A stretch of DNA of 64,000 nt from Terriglobia bacterium. Its GTDB lineage: Bacteria > Acidobacteriota > Terriglobia > Bryobacterales > Bryobacteraceae. The notes under the pieces were generated by a model. That model was given only the letters and a program-made list of their open reading frames with translations, had not been told where the DNA came from and did no database searches. The translations under genes were made by a program, and so were the position numbers. Positions 8,886 to 16,576 of the stretch are shown here, one piece after another; position 1 is the first letter of the stretch; the number at the start of each line of letters is the position of its first letter. The stretch lies in NCBI GenBank assembly GCA_020073145.1, contig JAIQFS010000024.1:1-64000 (forward strand), read 5' to 3'.

Positions 8886-10322
8886 CTAGTGGCTCGATTC
8901 GAGCAAATTCTCGCGCATCCGCTGGGCGTCGCCTTCCGTCAGGAAGCGTTCTTTCCGCATGCGATCCACCGACTGCCCGGCCTTGGCGGCGTAGTTCTTG
9001 TAACTGCCGTAGAGCGCATCGAGGCGCGCCCAACTGAAGCCGGCCGCAGAGCCCAGTTCCCGGCAGGTTCCCGGGCCTGGGGTGGTGGTGAAGTAGCTGG
9101 CGGTGGGGACCTCCACGTACGGACTGCGCACGCCCCCAATTCCATTGCCGAACTGGTCGAGCGCCACCGTGCCATCCTTCAATTCAATGCGGGCGGCCCG
9201 AGGAGGCGCCGTTCCTTTCTTCACCCAGAGGTCGAGCCCCGCGAAGGCCGCGTCCAACACATACGCCTGGAGCGGCAGGTTCTGGAGCGGAATCTCCGGA
9301 TCGCAGCGCAGGTTGAACGGCCACTGCGGCGTTCCTTGCGCGCCGCCGCCCGCGGTCTGGTCGGCCACCGACGGCATGGCGATGTACGGCGCTGAGTCGA
9401 TGTGCGCCGCGCCGGCGATTTCATAGAGCCGGAAGCGGTCCACCGGAACGTCGCTGTCCTCGCGCAAATACGGCAGCGAGGCCACCACCTCGCCCTGGGT
9501 CAGAACGGCCACGACGGGAACGCCCGCGTTATGGATCAATTGCCGGGCATCGCCGTTGCCCGGCGCGGTGTCGCATCGGCTCAGGCGCGTTGGCGGACCG
9601 GGACTCTTCACCACGAAGCCGTCGTAGACTTTGGAACTGGGCTGAATGGCGTTGATGTAGGTGACCACGTCCGCGCCCTGCGTGGTGAGAACCACATGAT
9701 CCGCCTTGAGGCCCGGCAGATTGCCGCTCTTGAGCAGCGCGCCCACCTGGCTGATGGCATCCCAGCGCAGCCCGTCTTCATCATTGGAAGTGGCACTGCC
9801 GCCGCGCCCACCACGCCCGCCCGCGGCACAGGCCTCGGTCGGTGTGGGATTGGCGAACGAGAGCGACGCGTACCGCGTGGGGTTGAACTTCTTCAGTCCG
9901 TCGACCGCGCCCGGCATGGTGACTCCAACCCAGGCCGCCCCGCTGTCGGTCACGTAGTTGTGCATATAGCCCCACAACATCGACCAGTCGAAACGGCGGG
10001 CCGTGTTCGGCAGCTCCACCACCACGGTGCCGTTAAATCGGGCAGCGTCCGCCGGGCGCCGGACCAGGATGCGGGTGGTGTACGGGGCGTTGGAAGTTTT
10101 GACCTTCAGCGAGCCGTCCGAAGCCCAGTCGTAGACATTGGCCGTGCCGCTCACCAGGAACTCCTCTTCCAGGTAGCCCACCTTGGCCAGATCCATGGGC
10201 TGCAGGTTGTGGGCGGCCGCCAGAAACGGATGCGAATCGGCGGTCACCGGGACCGGGCCGGTGACTTTCTGGGCGGAAGCCGCAGTGCAGGCTAAGAGGA
10301 ATACCAGACATCTCGTCTTCAT
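8886..10322 (-). CDS. Secreted alpha/beta hydrolase domain protein (Abhydrolase_10-like)
   Basis: A 478-residue protein with a signal peptide (MKTRCLVFLLACTAASA). The pattern YEEEFLVSG-like start, YTTRILVRRPADAARFNGTVVVEL and WVGVTMP matches the Pfam 'alpha/beta hydrolase domain' family (Abhydrolase_10) as I remember it, and a candidate catalytic His lies in IAGAAHIDS. At the place where a nucleophile elbow is expected (VVLTTQGADVVTYINA) I see no GxSxG, so catalysis is doubtful. The start overlaps the stop of the upstream hydrolase gene by four bases (ATGA), which indicates translational coupling. Confidence 0.7.
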   Translation of the reverse strand: MKTRCLVFLLACTAASAQKVTGPVPVTADSHPFLAAAHNLQPMDLAKVGYLEEEFLVSGTANVYDWASDGSLKVKTSNAPYTTRILVRRPADAARFNGTVVVELPNTARRFDWSMLWGYMHNYVTDSGAAWVGVTMPGAVDGLKKFNPTRYASLSFANPTPTEACAAGGRGGRGGSATSNDEDGLRWDAISQVGALLKSGNLPGLKADHVVLTTQGADVVTYINAIQPSSKVYDGFVVKSPGPPTRLSRCDTAPGNGDARQLIHNAGVPVVAVLTQGEVVASLPYLREDSDVPVDRFRLYEIAGAAHIDSAPYIAMPSVADQTAGGGAQGTPQWPFNLRCDPEIPLQNLPLQAYVLDAAFAGLDLWVKKGTAPPRAARIELKDGTVALDQFGNGIGGVRSPYVEVPTASYFTTTPGPGTCRELGSAAGFSWARLDALYGSYKNYAAKAGQSVDRMRKERFLTEGDAQRMRENLLESSH

Positions 10323-11326
10323 GAAATCTTCTCCAGAGCGGGCATGGTGAGAAAGGCGTGCATGATATGCCAGAACAATTTCCGGTTGAGACTGAGCACC
10401 ACGGAGTGCGCGGTTCCCGGCAGAATCACGAACTGGCGGTCGCCGTTCGGCAGGAGTTTATAGAAGGCAGACAGGTCGTCCACGGTGGCGATCCCGTCGT
10501 ACTCGCCGCGCACCAACAGCACCGGGGCCAAGACCTTGGACGGATCGACCAGGGGCAAATTAGCCGTCATGTCGAGATAAGTGCCGGTGGGCACCTGATC
10601 GCCGAACTTTAGCTCCTGGTCGGCCAGGTAGTCGGCGATGGCGGGATCGGTGGTGCCGGCCTTGTCGCGCGTGAAGATGCCGCGGATCATGGCTCGGTCG
10701 CGCAACCGGCGGTTGTGGGTGCGGTAGTAATCGAGTTGCTTGGCGCGCTCGGTGAGCGTGGGGGAGTTCTCACCCTTGTAGGTGAACGCCGTAAACACAA
10801 GGCGGTCGATCCGGTCCGGCCGGGCCATGGCGTAGGCGCCCGCGCGCAACGCGCCCGAGGACTCGCCGCACAGATGGACTGTAGGGCGGCCCGTCTCCTG
10901 GGCCACCAGCTCGATGCCGGCCTTCAGGTCTTCGACGCCGCTGGCGATATCCGAATTGCCGGCGGTCTGGCTCGAGCGTCCGTAATTTTCGTGATCCATC
11001 GTCCAGACGTCGAAGCCGAGCGCGGCGAACGTGTTCATCACGGAATACTCGCCGCGGCCGGGGACCGTCAAATCGAAGCTCGGCCGCGAAGAGATGGATG
11101 ATCCATGCACCAGAAATAGAACCGGCAGCGCGGCTTCGCCGGCTTTTGGCGCGCTCCTTCGCTTGCGGAACAGCGCGAGCGAAACGGAGCCCTTGCGGGC
11201 GGTATACTCGCCGCTCCAGATCGGGGCAGTGTTTGCGGGCTCGCGTTGCGCCAGCGCCCCAGTGGCCAGCAATCCGGCCCCCGCCACAACGCTCCGCCGC
11301 GTTACACGGCGTTCCTTGCTCCCCAT
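10319..11326 (-). CDS. Alpha/beta hydrolase with Tat-like signal
   Basis: A 335-residue exported hydrolase. The N-terminus has a twin-arginine-like segment (RRSVVAGAGLLATGALA), so Tat export is likely. The fold is clear: oxyanion strand VLFLVHGSS, nucleophile elbow CGESSGA (Ser), an acid in LLVRGEYDG and catalytic His in GTAHSV. The substrate is unknown; the overall pattern is lysophospholipase/serine aminopeptidase-like. It is the first gene of a probable operon with the next hydrolase and the TIGR03435 gene. The partner downstream seems to lack the Ser, so this may be the active member. Confidence 0.82.
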   Translation of the reverse strand: MGSKERRVTRRSVVAGAGLLATGALAQREPANTAPIWSGEYTARKGSVSLALFRKRRSAPKAGEAALPVLFLVHGSSISSRPSFDLTVPGRGEYSVMNTFAALGFDVWTMDHENYGRSSQTAGNSDIASGVEDLKAGIELVAQETGRPTVHLCGESSGALRAGAYAMARPDRIDRLVFTAFTYKGENSPTLTERAKQLDYYRTHNRRLRDRAMIRGIFTRDKAGTTDPAIADYLADQELKFGDQVPTGTYLDMTANLPLVDPSKVLAPVLLVRGEYDGIATVDDLSAFYKLLPNGDRQFVILPGTAHSVVLSLNRKLFWHIMHAFLTMPALEKIS

Positions 11327-11439
11327 CCCATCGCCCTCCTTCGACCTTCGGCCCTCTTACTCTACCGCTCCCCCATACAGAGCCGCAATCCACGCCGGGT
11401 TACCGATTTGATAGACTGACCCCACTCTGGAGGACATGA

Positions 11440-11931
11440 ATGGAACACGTGATTGCGAACCTGTTACACGAGTTCGAGCAAGGCAAGATGAACCGGCGCC
11501 AGCTCATTCAAAGCCTGGCGGCAGCAGCGACAGCGGCCACCGCGGGCGCTCTGCCGGCAGCCGCGGCCGGCAACGGATTCCTCGCCGCCAGCATCAATCA
11601 CATCATGTATCAGGTAGCCGATTACGCCAGGACCCGCGATTTCTATTCCGACTTGATGGGCATGAAGGTTTCGGGAGACAACGGCAGCCAGTGCGTGCTG
11701 ACTGTCGACAAGACCCTGGTTCTGGTCCGCAAAGGCACGGCCGGCACCCCGCGCATCGATCACATCGCCTACACCATCGAGAATTGGAACAAAGATGGCG
11801 TGGAAGCCGAGTTGAAGCGCCGCGGGTTGGAGCCGCGTCTGGACACCGGAGGAAACGAAGAGAGTTTCCACGTGAAGGATCCGGACGGCTACGACCTGCA
11901 GATCAGTTCCGGGGCGCTGCCGCGGAAGTAG
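11440..11931 (+). CDS. VOC-family (glyoxalase-fold) protein with Tat signal
   Basis: A 163-residue protein. Residues 1-45 contain NRRQLIQSL and an Ala-rich stretch, typical of a Tat signal. The rest is one vicinal-oxygen-chelate module: INHIMYQVADYARTRDFYSD, a metal-ligand-like His in RIDHIAYTIE and a terminal FHVKDPDGYDLQIS in which an acidic ligand is normally found. The reaction is unknown. A GGAGG lies six bases before the ATG. It is convergent with the ABM-fold gene and divergent from the hydrolase operon. Confidence 0.8.
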   Translation: MEHVIANLLHEFEQGKMNRRQLIQSLAAAATAATAGALPAAAAGNGFLAASINHIMYQVADYARTRDFYSDLMGMKVSGDNGSQCVLTVDKTLVLVRKGTAGTPRIDHIAYTIENWNKDGVEAELKRRGLEPRLDTGGNEESFHVKDPDGYDLQISSGALPRK

Positions 11932-11945
11932 TAATCTCCGCGGCG

Positions 11946-12311
11946 TTACTGCAGCAGGTTGTAGAGCCGGGTGTCGAACGGACTGCCGAGATACGGCTGG
12001 ATCTTGTCACGGAAGTTCCGGGTGTGGGCGGCCATCAGGTGCTGGTCGTAGGCTGCGTGGTTCTCCCAGACTTCCACAATCGTGAAGTGATTGGTTCGCT
12101 CCACATCACGCAGGATGTCCACGCTTTTCGACCCGGGCTCCTTCCGGCTGTTGGCGGCGAGATCGAGCAGCAACTTATTGGTGTCGGCGACGAAGTTCGG
12201 AAATACGTCGATGTAGGTGACGGCGTATACCGCCTTCGCCGCCGGCTGCTGGGCGAAGCCCGCCAGCGCGACCAGCACGATCAACGGGAAGAATCGGCGC
12301 GCGCTCCGCAT
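11946..12311 (-). CDS. Secreted ABM-fold (monooxygenase-like) protein
   Basis: A 121-residue protein with signal peptide (MRSARRFFPLIVLVALAGFA). The mature part AVYAVTYIDVFPN, then SVDILRDVERTNHFTIVEVWEN and AYDQHLMAAHTRNF follows the antibiotic-biosynthesis-monooxygenase/YgiN ferredoxin-like dimer fold. Such proteins degrade quinones or haem or are stress proteins; no specific substrate can be assigned. Twelve bases separate it from the upstream PEBP gene, so both are probably on one transcript. Confidence 0.75.
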   Translation of the reverse strand: MRSARRFFPLIVLVALAGFAQQPAAKAVYAVTYIDVFPNFVADTNKLLLDLAANSRKEPGSKSVDILRDVERTNHFTIVEVWENHAAYDQHLMAAHTRNFRDKIQPYLGSPFDTRLYNLLQ

Positions 12312-12323
12312 ACGGATCTCGCC

Positions 12324-12902
12324 TTAGTGGCGGTGGAAACGGCCTTCCCAGACGGCCTTGCCGAGGATGTGGCCTTCCATGGCTTTCATCACGTCGGCAC
12401 GCGCAGTGTCAGGCCCCAGGTCCAGCTTGGTATCGAGCGCGAACAGCTCGAAGGTGTAGTGGTGGTCCGGCCCAGTGGCGGGGGCGCCAGGGCCCATATA
12501 GCCAACCTTCTGGCCGGTATTCTTGCCCTGGACCATGCCATCGGGCAAGGTGGCTTCCGGCTTCACGCCTTCGTCCAGTTTGGTCGCGGTACCGGGAATG
12601 TTCCACGCAATCCAGTGCGTCACGTCGTCGGTCATTTTGCGCATGGCCACGTCGGGATCATGGAGCAAAAGCACAAAGGTGACGGTCCCCATGGGAGTAT
12701 TGGTCCATTCCAGGGTCGGGGAAACCGCATCCGGAACCTGTTGCGTGTACTTATCGGGGATGACCGAACCGTCGGTGAACGCCGGACTCGTCAGCCGCAT
12801 CGCCGGCGGGGCCGGTCCACGCTTGCCGCCGCCCTGTGCCAGAACGCTGCCTGCCAGCAGAAGTGTCATTGCTGTAAGGGATCCCACTATTCTCAGTCGC
12901 AT
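12324..12902 (-). CDS. YbhB/YbcL family (PEBP-like) secreted protein
   Basis: A 192-residue protein with signal peptide MRLRIVGSLTAMTLLLAGSVLA. The bacterial PEBP (Raf kinase inhibitor-like) signature is seen: MRLTSPAFTDGSVIPDKYT, SPTLEWTNTP, LLLHDPDVA, VTHWIAWNIP and YMGPGAP followed by HHYTFELFALD. These form the small anion/ligand pocket of the fold. The cellular role of bacterial members is unclear. I chose the ATG at 12902 because AGGAG lies five bases ahead of it; longer readings start before the signal peptide without reason. Confidence 0.85.
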   Translation of the reverse strand: MRLRIVGSLTAMTLLLAGSVLAQGGGKRGPAPPAMRLTSPAFTDGSVIPDKYTQQVPDAVSPTLEWTNTPMGTVTFVLLLHDPDVAMRKMTDDVTHWIAWNIPGTATKLDEGVKPEATLPDGMVQGKNTGQKVGYMGPGAPATGPDHHYTFELFALDTKLDLGPDTARADVMKAMEGHILGKAVWEGRFHRH

Positions 12903-13003
12903 CTTCTCTCCTCGCCAAGGTGTTACCCGGCTGTTACACAATCCGGGCGCTGCCATCCTATGGATGGGAGCCAGTATATCACCGGATCGCAGCCGTAGCT
13001 CGC

Positions 13004-13033
13004 CGAGGTTCAAAAGTCCGAGGTTCAAAAGTC
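13004..13033 (-). repeat. 15-bp perfect tandem duplication across a stop codon
   Basis: CGAGGTTCAAAAGTC occurs twice head to tail (13004-13018 and 13019-13033). On the minus strand the unit encodes the last Asp-Phe-stop of the receptor gene; the second copy repeats the same codons in frame after the stop. Confidence 0.9.
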
Positions 13034-15832
13034 GTAGCGGAATCCGAGACGAACGGCGCGCGGCGCTTGAATCGCCACCGGCAGACGCCGGTTAAAAGAA
13101 GGGCCGCTGAGGTCGCTCTCCTGGATGGCGTGGCCGGCGTTGGTAAGATTCAGCACATCGGCGATTCCCGTGAGGCTCCCAAAAGGAAGGCGGAAGGCCC
13201 GGCGGACGCGGAGATTCCAGTTGGTCACGTGCTCCGCCCGATTGCCGCCCTCGGGGCTGCCGCGCACCGTGGTGGCGACTACCAATGGGCCCTGCGCCAA
13301 CCCGGTGAACAGCAACTGGCGCGCGAACACCAGACCATCCATATAGTCGGCCCCGGTGGCGAGTTCCACTCCGCTCCACGGCAGCCGGTACGTGGCCTGC
13401 ACTTTGCCCACGTAAGCCCGGTCGAAAAAGCTCCGGCCCGCGGCGTGAATGGCGGTGTTGGGATCGAGGAACAGCGCGCCGATCGTGCCGGGGTCATTGG
13501 CCCACGGGGTGTCGCCGGGGTTGGCGGGCCCGTACGATTTCTCCGCCACAAACGAAGCGCCCACCGTCAGGGTGCGCCACTGGGTGCGGGCCTCAGCCAC
13601 AAACCCGGTGTCGAGCATCCGCAAGCCCGCGGGGTTGGTCAGGCGATAGGAGTCCTGGCCGAAGGTGGCGGGGTTCTGTTGGTAAACCGTCAATTGCTGG
13701 TCGTCGAACGTGCCCGGGATTCCATCCGGCCCGGGATCGGCAATCGGCACCGGAGTGAACGCTTGCGGCGGCACCCCCACATCCACGGCGGCAATGCGGG
13801 CTTTGTCATCCCGGCGAAACAGATGAATGCTGGCCAAGGTCCGGGGCGCCGGCGACACTTCGGCGCTCAGGTCGAATTCATCGGAGTAGGGACGCCGCAG
13901 CGACGGATCGACGGAGGAATACAAACCTCCGAATCGCAGCAGTAGCGGCCCTTGCTCCCCCGGCTGATAGAAGCCGTCGGCATTGCGATCGATCCATTGA
14001 TATTCGCTGCCACTCAAGCTATTCGGATTCGCGAAATCGAGATCGCGTCCGGCCAAGGGCGCGTAGACGCGGAAATAGACGCCGCGGAGGATGAGGCCGC
14101 GGGCGTGAGGAACCGCCCACGCCAGTCCGGCGCGAGGTGACAGCGTATTCCACGCAATCGGGGTCCCGGGCCGGCCTTGGACCAAGCCGCGCGAGATATC
14201 GGCGCGAGCCCCGACATCGAGCGCCAGGGTGCGGGTCAACGCCACCCGATCCGTGGCGTAACCGGAGAACGAGCGCACCGTCTCGACGGTGTCGAGCGGG
14301 GTGTTGAACTGCGTCACGAACGACGGCACGCCGTTGGCCGTGATCAGATTGAGATTCGACGGCACGCTGAAGCGGTTGCGCGGCGATGCCATGCTCCAGC
14401 CGCCTCCAACCACGATCTGATGACGCAGCGCTCCGGTGCGCCGCGCTCCCGGCTGCCAGGCCACCTCCATGCTGTGGCGCGTGCGGATGGCGAAGTTCTG
14501 CAGCGGAGGCGCTCCGGTCACCGCGCCATCCAGCAGTTCGACGCGGCTTTGGGCCGGTCCCGCGCCATGCCCGGTCTGCTGGCCGTCCAGGTGCGCCGTG
14601 GAATAGCCGTAGCGGATTTGGAGAGCGCCCAACCCGGAAGCCTCCGACAGTTGGCGGGTCCAACCGATTTGAAAGAAGTCGAGGTGATCCACCTCGGACT
14701 CGTTGTGAAAACCGCCCGGCAAAATCAAAGAAGGCGCCATGCGATAGCCGGTCCAAGCTTCCAGCCCCATGGGCAGACCCCAGTCCGAAAGATCGATCCG
14801 CGAACCCACGTACTCTCCCTCGAATTGATCCCGCGCGCCGGCTCGAACGCGTCCTCGGACATTCGCGAACAACTCCCGGCTGCGCTGATCGTTTCCCGGC
14901 GCGGCGAGCGGAACCGTCTGCGAAGCCCACTGCCCCGCCGCCGAAGCGAAGAGATCGGCCCAATCGGCCAGCGGTCCGCCAACATCGAGGCCATCCCGCG
15001 TGAACCAGTTGAAGCGGTCGGATTGCTGGACCAGCCCGCGGCTGCCCACGGGCGGCAGGTTCGAGGAAGACAGCGGCGCTCCGGAATCCGCGCTCGTCAG
15101 CGCGCCATGCCACGACGCTCCGGGCTCGGTCAGAAAGAGCCCTATGTCTGTCCCCGCGCGGCCGGGCGCGGTTTGCCCAGAGGCGCTCTGCACCACCACT
15201 TCATCCAGCGCCTCCACATTCGGCAGGATCATGGTGCGGCCCGGTTGATAGGAGTCGGTCGCATCGATCCCTTGAATCCGATACTGCGTGCTGGTCCACG
15301 AAAAGGCGCGCTGCGATTCCAGCCACAGGCGGTTGTCGCCAAGACCGAGGAAATTCAGCGGCTCGGTGACGCTCGCAGGCTCGCGGCTGAGCAGCATCCC
15401 CGGCAAACTGTAGGGTTCGGGATAGACGCGAGCGCGGGTGGAATCAGTCCAGAGTCCCGGCGACGAATCCACGCGAACGCCCCCTGAAGCGCCGGCCCTG
15501 ATCTCCACGTGAGTGGTCTGCAACGGCGCGACAAACACGGGAACCTCGGAGAATCGGTAGTGCCCGTACGGCAGCGCCACGGTGAACGCGCCTTGCGAAT
15601 TGGCGTGAATGGTCGCGCGGAATCCCGCGCCGCCCGTGATTTCGACCGGCGCGCCGCCTGCCGGATGTCCATCCGATGCGCGCACCACCCCTGCCACCAT
15701 TCCGGTGGTCACTTGCCCCCACGCCACACACGGAAGGAACAAGGCCGCGGCCAGCAGCGCCGCCAGCGCGCTATTGATGCAGTACCGGGAATCGGCTGAT
15801 GGAATAGCCAAGCGCTGCCCCCATGAATACAT
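13025..15832 (-). CDS. TonB-receptor-like (Oar-type) outer membrane protein
   Basis: About 935 residues. A signal-like hydrophobic stretch (ALAALLAAALFLPCVAWG) is followed by a carboxypeptidase-type regulatory beta-sandwich (VTTGMVAGVVRASDGHPAGG, about residues 45-115), a plug-like region and a long beta-barrel that ends LGFRYDF, the C-terminal aromatic seen in outer membrane proteins. Such receptors in Acidobacteria are thought to take up large or scarce substrates. The start is uncertain: ATG 15832 and TTG 15841 both lie inside the 3' end of the PAP2 gene, giving an overlap of about 60-70 bases. It is the last gene of a receptor-PAP2-receptor operon. Confidence 0.8.
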   Translation of the reverse strand: MYSWGQRLAIPSADSRYCINSALAALLAAALFLPCVAWGQVTTGMVAGVVRASDGHPAGGAPVEITGGAGFRATIHANSQGAFTVALPYGHYRFSEVPVFVAPLQTTHVEIRAGASGGVRVDSSPGLWTDSTRARVYPEPYSLPGMLLSREPASVTEPLNFLGLGDNRLWLESQRAFSWTSTQYRIQGIDATDSYQPGRTMILPNVEALDEVVVQSASGQTAPGRAGTDIGLFLTEPGASWHGALTSADSGAPLSSSNLPPVGSRGLVQQSDRFNWFTRDGLDVGGPLADWADLFASAAGQWASQTVPLAAPGNDQRSRELFANVRGRVRAGARDQFEGEYVGSRIDLSDWGLPMGLEAWTGYRMAPSLILPGGFHNESEVDHLDFFQIGWTRQLSEASGLGALQIRYGYSTAHLDGQQTGHGAGPAQSRVELLDGAVTGAPPLQNFAIRTRHSMEVAWQPGARRTGALRHQIVVGGGWSMASPRNRFSVPSNLNLITANGVPSFVTQFNTPLDTVETVRSFSGYATDRVALTRTLALDVGARADISRGLVQGRPGTPIAWNTLSPRAGLAWAVPHARGLILRGVYFRVYAPLAGRDLDFANPNSLSGSEYQWIDRNADGFYQPGEQGPLLLRFGGLYSSVDPSLRRPYSDEFDLSAEVSPAPRTLASIHLFRRDDKARIAAVDVGVPPQAFTPVPIADPGPDGIPGTFDDQQLTVYQQNPATFGQDSYRLTNPAGLRMLDTGFVAEARTQWRTLTVGASFVAEKSYGPANPGDTPWANDPGTIGALFLDPNTAIHAAGRSFFDRAYVGKVQATYRLPWSGVELATGADYMDGLVFARQLLFTGLAQGPLVVATTVRGSPEGGNRAEHVTNWNLRVRRAFRLPFGSLTGIADVLNLTNAGHAIQESDLSGPSFNRRLPVAIQAPRAVRLGFRYDF

Positions 15833-16565
15833 CGGACACAAAATGCGCCGATAGCGTCACTCTCGAGAAACCCACCAGTCCCGCCAGACCGTAAGCCGCG
15901 ATTGGAACCCAGCGGTGATTGCCATAACGCCGGGAGATCACCGTGGCGATCGAAAACGCGGCGATGGTGTGGCCGGAAGGCATGCTGCCTCGGCCGCGCA
16001 GAAGCGGTCCCGGGCTCTTGAACCAGGTATTGGAGAAGTTGCCGTCCGGCGGAATGGCGGCCGGCCGCAGGCGCCGGTCGACGTCCTTGGCCACCGTCGT
16101 CAGAATCTCCGAATCCGCAATCGCTTCCCCGATCAACAGCGACGTCCTCTTCATCTTCGAATCTTTCCGCGCCAGCCCGGCGATGTACAGCGTTGCCGGA
16201 ACCGCCAGAATTCCATACGACGCGTTGCTCCCGCTGAATACGGTGTTGAAACCGTGAAAGGAATCCGTCCGGCGGAAGTAGGGAGCGTCATGCGGATCCA
16301 GCATCACCAGTCCGGCGGTCGTGCCAAGCACGGCGGTCACCGGGATCCAGTGGTTGTCCTGGCCGACATGCAGCGGGAACAGCCAGATGTCTTTCTGGTC
16401 GTGGAGAATGTTGGGAACCAGCTTTTTCCAACTGATGGGCCGCTCGGGTTTCGGCGCGGGTTGCACGTCCGCAGGCGCGCCGGCCTGCGGAGCCTGGCCT
16501 GCCATTCGCGACGGAATGGCGAGCACCGCGAGGACCAGGAAGATCGCGGCCGTTCTCGATTTCAT
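15771..16565 (-). CDS. PAP2 superfamily phosphatase, exported
   Basis: A 264-residue protein with signal peptide (MKSRTAAIFLVLAVLAIPSRMAG). All three PAP2 signature blocks are present: KDVDRRLRP, GSMPSGHTIAAFS (catalytic PSGH) and SRVTLSAHFVSDVFMG (SR...H...D). It should remove phosphate from a lipid phosphate such as undecaprenyl diphosphate or phosphatidate on the periplasmic side. AGGAG sits seven bases before the ATG. Its start lies 11 bases after the stop of the upstream receptor and its 3' end overlaps the next receptor gene, so it is embedded in an outer membrane receptor operon. Confidence 0.88.
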   Translation of the reverse strand: MKSRTAAIFLVLAVLAIPSRMAGQAPQAGAPADVQPAPKPERPISWKKLVPNILHDQKDIWLFPLHVGQDNHWIPVTAVLGTTAGLVMLDPHDAPYFRRTDSFHGFNTVFSGSNASYGILAVPATLYIAGLARKDSKMKRTSLLIGEAIADSEILTTVAKDVDRRLRPAAIPPDGNFSNTWFKSPGPLLRGRGSMPSGHTIAAFSIATVISRRYGNHRWVPIAAYGLAGLVGFSRVTLSAHFVSDVFMGAALGYSISRFPVLHQ

Positions 16566-16576
16566 GAAGGTACTCC

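Noticed and set aside
11436-12998. A 520-codon plus-strand frame across the VOC, ABM and PEBP genes
   Set aside because: The three real genes have clear signal peptides and motifs in other frames; this frame has none.
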